Of a stretch of 38,151 nt of DNA, positions 35,061-38,151 are shown piece after piece. The stretch is from Demequina sp. (GTDB lineage Bacteria > Actinomycetota > Actinomycetes > Actinomycetales > Demequinaceae). The position numbers and the translations under genes were made by a program. The stretch is from contig JASBTB010000005.1 in NCBI GenBank assembly GCA_030148645.1, positions 1 through 38,151 of the forward strand, given 5' to 3'. Below the pieces are notes generated by a model. The model did no database searches and was not told the origin of the DNA. It saw nothing but the letters and a program-made list of their open reading frames with translations. Position 1 is the first letter of the stretch. Every line of letters begins with the position of its first letter.

Positions 35061-35885
35061 GTGAGCGACGTGACCGAGTTCCCCGTACCTCCCGCTCTGA
35101 ACGCCACAGGCCCAGCCAGGATCGTGGCCCTGTGCAACCAGAAGGGTGGAGTCGGCAAGACCACCACATCGGTGAACCTTGCGGCCGCCTTCGCTGAATA
35201 CGGCCGGAAGGTGCTGTTGGTCGATTTCGACCCCCAAGGCGCCGCGTCGGCCGGTCTTGGCGTGAACTCGCACGAGTTGGACACCACCGTCTATGACCTG
35301 CTGATGGGACCCAAGGTGGATGCGGCGAGCGTGATCGTGCCGACCGCTCTCGATGGACTCGACGTGTTGCCCGCGAATATCGACCTGTCTGCGGCCGAGG
35401 TACAACTGGTGGGCGAGGTGGCGCGGGAGAGCGCCTTGGCACGTGCGTTGCGTTCCGTCGCAGACGATTACGACCTGATCCTGATCGACTGCCAGCCGTC
35501 GCTGGGATTGTTGACCGTCAACGCCCTGGTCGCCTCCCACGGGGTGGTCATCCCGTTGGCTTGCGAGTATTTCGCGCTGCGCGGAGTCGCGCTGTTGGTG
35601 GACACGGTGAGCAAGGTGCAGGACCGCCTCAACCCCAAACTTGCGATGGACGCGATTGTGCCGACCATGTACGACCCGCGCACGTTGCACGCCCAGGAAG
35701 TGGTTGACCGCGTGCGCGACGCCTTTGGGGATCGCGTCACGCAGACCATGATCGGGCGCACCGTGAAGTTCCCCGATTCTTCGGTGGCATCCGAGTCGAT
35801 TCTGACCTTTGCACCCAAGCACGCAGGCGCCGAGTCCTACCGCCAACTTGCCCGTGAACTGGTGGCGCGCGGGGTGGCGGCTTGA
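35061..35885 (+). CDS. parA: ParA/Soj family chromosome-partitioning ATPase
   Basis: ParA-type ATPase, 274 aa. Deviant Walker A KGGVGKTT is at residues 28-35, followed by LLVDFDPQGAASAGLGV (Walker A') and LILIDCQPSLGLLTVNAL (Walker B). It lies directly before scpA-scpB, a conserved actinobacterial position, with no parB beside it; it is therefore probably a paralogue of the origin-linked ParA. Start: GTG at 35061 is 1 bp past xerD; GTG at 35070 is an alternative, with TAAGGT seven bases upstream as a leaderless -10, or AAGGTGAG as a Shine-Dalgarno. Three residues separate the two options. Confidence 0.92.
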   Translation: MSDVTEFPVPPALNATGPARIVALCNQKGGVGKTTTSVNLAAAFAEYGRKVLLVDFDPQGAASAGLGVNSHELDTTVYDLLMGPKVDAASVIVPTALDGLDVLPANIDLSAAEVQLVGEVARESALARALRSVADDYDLILIDCQPSLGLLTVNALVASHGVVIPLACEYFALRGVALLVDTVSKVQDRLNPKLAMDAIVPTMYDPRTLHAQEVVDRVRDAFGDRVTQTMIGRTVKFPDSSVASESILTFAPKHAGAESYRQLARELVARGVAA

Positions 35886-35886
35886 C

Positions 35887-36702
35887 GTGACTGCCGCCGT
35901 CGAGGGGGCACGAAGCACCTTTGAGGTGCACCTGCCCAACTTTGAGGGTCCTTTCGACCTGCTGCTTAGCCTGATCTCCAAGCACGAGATGGAGATCACG
36001 GATGTCGCACTGGCGATCGTGACCGACGAATTCCTGCTGGTGGTGCGCGCGCGTGAGGGCGACTGGGACCTGTCCCAGGCATCGGAGTTCCTGGTGGTGG
36101 CCGCCACGCTTCTCGATCTGAAGGCGGCGCGACTGTTACCTCAAGGCGAAGTGGACGATACGGAGGATCTGGCGCTGCTGGAGGCACGTGACCTCCTGTT
36201 CGCTCGGTTGCTTCAGTACCGGGCGTTCAAGGACGTCGCGGGCACGCTGGAACGACTCATGGACGCGCCGCGCAGGATGCCACGGGACGTGGCGCTCGAG
36301 CCGCACTTTGCGATGCTCTTGCCGGAACTCGTGTGGCGGGTCACCCCTGAGGACTTGGCCAGCTTGGCCGCGCACGCACTGCAGCCCAAGCCGCACGAGT
36401 TCGGCGTTTCCCTCAGTCACCTCCACAATCCGAAAGTGAGCGTGCAGGAGCAAGCGGCACTCATCTCCAGTCGATTGCGACGCGCGGGCGCCATCACCTT
36501 TCGCTCGCTCGTGGCCGACGCCGACCACGTCGGCATGGTGGTCGCCCGGTTCCTGGCGCTCCTGGAACTGTTCCGTGAATCGGCGGTGGCCTTTGAGCAG
36601 GTACGCTCGCTCGGCGAACTCACCATTCGCTGGACCGGTTCGCGCGACGATGTTCACGTGAGCAACGAGTTTGATGGCGCCGAGGAGGACATTGCCCCAT
36701 GA
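35887..36702 (+). CDS. scpA: Segregation and condensation protein A
   Basis: Kleisin subunit of the SMC-ScpAB condensin; 271 aa. The N-terminal kleisin motif FEVHLPNFEGPFDLLLSLISKHEMEITDV (read in parts: NFEGPFDLLL, LISKHEMEI) contacts the SMC neck, and the C-terminal winged helix GAITFRSLVADADHVGMVVARFLALLEL contacts the SMC head. The GTG at 35887 follows the parA stop by 1 bp. The stop overlaps scpB (ATGA), so the pair is translationally coupled. Confidence 0.95.
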   Translation: MTAAVEGARSTFEVHLPNFEGPFDLLLSLISKHEMEITDVALAIVTDEFLLVVRAREGDWDLSQASEFLVVAATLLDLKAARLLPQGEVDDTEDLALLEARDLLFARLLQYRAFKDVAGTLERLMDAPRRMPRDVALEPHFAMLLPELVWRVTPEDLASLAAHALQPKPHEFGVSLSHLHNPKVSVQEQAALISSRLRRAGAITFRSLVADADHVGMVVARFLALLELFRESAVAFEQVRSLGELTIRWTGSRDDVHVSNEFDGAEEDIAP

Positions 36703-37238
36703 GCGTTGAGGTGCGCCCCGCCCTTGAGGCGATCCTGATGGTGGTCGACGAGCCGGTTGCGCCAGTGGACCTGGCCACGGCGCTCGACGTTCCGGAACTG
36801 CAGGTTCTGGACGCCCTCCACGCGCTCCGAGACGAATACGCGGATCCCGACAACCCCCGGGGCTTCGAACTACGCAACGTGGGTGGTGGCTGGCGCATCT
36901 ACTCGTCGCCGCTTTTCGCCGATGCCGTGGGGGCGTTTGTGGTCGAGGGCCAGTCCGCCAGGCTGTCGCAGGCGGCTCTTGAGACGCTCGCCGTGGTCGC
37001 CTACCGGCAGCCCGCCACGCGTGGTCAGGTCTCACAGATACGCGGAGTCAACGTGGATTCGGTGATGAAGACACTCCTTGCTCGCGGCCTCGTGACCGAG
37101 GTGGGGCAGGTGGGCGGAGCCGTGGAGTACGGCACCACCACGGAGTTCCTTGAGCGCCTGGGCCTGAGTTCCTTGGATGAGTTGCCCGCCTTGGCACCGT
37201 ATCTTCCCGACCTTGCCGATGTGGATGAGGTGACGTGA
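36699..37238 (+). CDS. scpB: Segregation and condensation protein B
   Basis: Dimeric winged-helix partner of ScpA in condensin; 179 aa. Two winged-helix domains are visible: LEAILMVVDEPVAPVDLATAL at the start and the conserved LSQAALETLAVVAYRQPATRGQVSQIRG region (about 88-115), then LLARGLVTEVG and YGTTTEFLERLGL. The start overlaps scpA by 4 bp. Confidence 0.95.
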   Translation: MSVEVRPALEAILMVVDEPVAPVDLATALDVPELQVLDALHALRDEYADPDNPRGFELRNVGGGWRIYSSPLFADAVGAFVVEGQSARLSQAALETLAVVAYRQPATRGQVSQIRGVNVDSVMKTLLARGLVTEVGQVGGAVEYGTTTEFLERLGLSSLDELPALAPYLPDLADVDEVT

Positions 37239-37987
37239 TGGGCGACCTTGAGATCTACCGCCCCGAGGGCGTACGCCTCCAAAAGGTTCTCGCGCAGGCC
37301 GGAGTGGGGTCGCGGCGCAGATGCGAGGACCTGATCGCGGCGGGCAAGGTGACGGTCAACGGCAAAGTGGTCGATCAGTTGGGGGTCCGGATCAATCCAG
37401 ACGAGTGCGTCATCGAGGTGGAGGGCAAGCGCGTCTCCGTGGATACCCACCTGATCACCGTGGTGCTCAACAAACCCAAGGGAGTGGTGAGCACCATGAG
37501 CGACCCTGAGGGCAGGCCATCGCTTGAGCAATACGTCACGGAGTTCCCGGAGCGGTTGTTCCACGTGGGCCGACTTGACGCAGACACCACAGGCGTCTTG
37601 CTTCTCACCAACAACGGCGACCTGGCGAACGCCCTCGCACACCCCACCTACGGGGTGTCCAAGGTCTACGTGGCGGAGGTGCGCGGTCGAGTCAACAAGA
37701 GCATCTGCACCACACTACGTCAAGGGCTCGAACTGGACGACGGGCCTGTGCGTGCCGTCGAGTGCAGGATCCTCGCCGCCGCCGATGACCACTCGTTGGT
37801 GGAGGTGGTGATGCATGAGGGGCGCAATCGCATCGTCCGCCGCATGTTCGACGCCGTGGGGCATCCGGTGATGGATCTGGTGCGCACCAAGTTCGGTCCC
37901 ATCAGTCTCGGCACACTTCAACCCGGCGAGCATCGCCAACTGAGCAACGCTGAGGTGGGGCTGTTGCAGCAGGAGTCGGGTCTGTAG
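37238..37987 (+). CDS. rluB: RluB/RsuA-type pseudouridine synthase
   Basis: rRNA pseudouridine synthase, 249 aa. S4 RNA-binding domain at about residues 11-70 (RLQKVLAQAGVGSRRRCEDLI), then the catalytic domain with LNKPKGVVSTMSDPEGRP and the active Asp114 in GRLDADTTG, and the C-terminal EGRNRIVRRMFDAVGHPV. Family knowledge suggests a 23S rRNA helix 90 target, but RsuA-type 16S activity cannot be ruled out. ATG 37238 has GAGGTG 5 nt upstream and shares one base with the scpB stop; a GTG one codon before is also possible. Synteny scpA-scpB-rluB is widespread. Confidence 0.94.
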   Translation: MGDLEIYRPEGVRLQKVLAQAGVGSRRRCEDLIAAGKVTVNGKVVDQLGVRINPDECVIEVEGKRVSVDTHLITVVLNKPKGVVSTMSDPEGRPSLEQYVTEFPERLFHVGRLDADTTGVLLLTNNGDLANALAHPTYGVSKVYVAEVRGRVNKSICTTLRQGLELDDGPVRAVECRILAAADDHSLVEVVMHEGRNRIVRRMFDAVGHPVMDLVRTKFGPISLGTLQPGEHRQLSNAEVGLLQQESGL

Positions 37988-38020
37988 GCTACCGCGCTGC
38001 GATGCACGAGCCGACGCCGG

Positions 38021-38035
38021 TAACATGTCCGCATG
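38021..38035 (+). promoter_or_regulatory. -10 element with leaderless start for the chorismate mutase gene
   Basis: TAACAT (38021-38026), six bases GTCCGC, ATG at 38033. No Shine-Dalgarno sequence is present. Confidence 0.55.
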
Positions 38036-38151
38036 GCTGTACGGGCGATTAGGGGCGCGACAACGCTCGAGCGGGACGAGCGCGAGCACCTTCATGAGCG
38101 CACCCGCGAACTCATTGAGGGGATCCTCCGCGACAACGCCCTCACGGCCCT
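38033..38151 (+). CDS. aroH: Chorismate mutase, AroH type, 3' end missing
   Basis: The first 39 residues of a chorismate mutase of the monofunctional AroH (Bacillus-type, trimeric) family; the gene runs off the window. The start MAVRAIRGATTLERDE matches the family N-terminus, with active-site Arg7 in IRGATT, followed by the first helix HERTRELIEGILRDN. The enzyme converts chorismate to prephenate for Phe and Tyr synthesis. A position after rluB and before prephenate dehydrogenase/cmk is usual in streptomycetes and relatives, but the downstream genes cannot be seen here. Confidence 0.88.
   Translation, partial: MAVRAIRGATTLERDEREHLHERTRELIEGILRDNALTA

Overview
The window is a high-G+C stretch of chromosome from an actinobacterium. 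RbpA, WhiA, OpcA, a REC-ANTAR regulator and mycobacterial-type UvrA/UvrB signatures all point there. Gene order matches known actinobacterial housekeeping blocks: in Mycobacterium tuberculosis terms Rv1626-Rv1638 (pdtaR, polA, rpsA, coaE, uvrB, uvrA), Rv1420-Rv1451 (uvrC, rapZ, yvcK, whiA, gap-pgk-tpi, secG, pgl-opcA-zwf-tkt, ctaB) and Rv1701-Rv1711 (xerD, parA, scpA, scpB, rluB). The compact joining of these blocks, with rbpA beside secG, suggests Micrococcales (Cellulomonas/Demequina-like), but that assignment is an inference. I saw no rRNA, tRNA, CRISPR array, IS element, prophage or plasmid-type gene.

Layout. 1-6289: the 3' part of an ANTAR response regulator; a lipoprotein solute-binding protein behind a structured leader; then, on the minus strand and convergent to it, a hotdog thioesterase followed by the branched-chain amino-acid-type ABC transporter genes livH-livM-livG-livF. 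6296-14456: polA, pfkA, rpsA, coaE, uvrB. 14481-15802: a TerC-type membrane protein and a convergent YciI-like protein. 15874-23514: uvrA with a perfect SOS box, then uvrC-rapZ-yvcK-whiA, mostly coupled by overlapping stops and starts. 23585-27502: gap-pgk-tpiA (lower glycolysis), secG and rbpA. 27574-33047 (minus): tkt, a degraded pgi-like remnant, zwf, opcA, pgl (pentose phosphate pathway). 33144-34118: ctaB. 34106-37987: xerD-parA-scpA-scpB-rluB (chromosome segregation and 23S pseudouridylation). 38033-end: the 5' part of an AroH-type chorismate mutase.

Function. The window joins DNA repair (Pol I plus all three UvrABC subunits), translation (S1), CoA synthesis, glycolysis next to the oxidative pentose phosphate branch, and chromosome condensation. 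Many start codons have no Shine-Dalgarno sequence but carry a TANNNT hexamer 6-7 nt upstream, the hallmark of leaderless actinobacterial transcripts. In two places the stop codon of one gene forms the first half of the -10 element of the next.

The region is mostly ordinary core genome, and I do not see a previously undescribed system with confidence. The points most worth a second look are the pgi remnant with no tal gene in the tkt-zwf interval, the palindrome/hairpin series between the ANTAR regulator and the solute-binding protein gene, the SOS box at uvrA, the stop-codon/-10 fusions, and the extended N-terminus of LivH.
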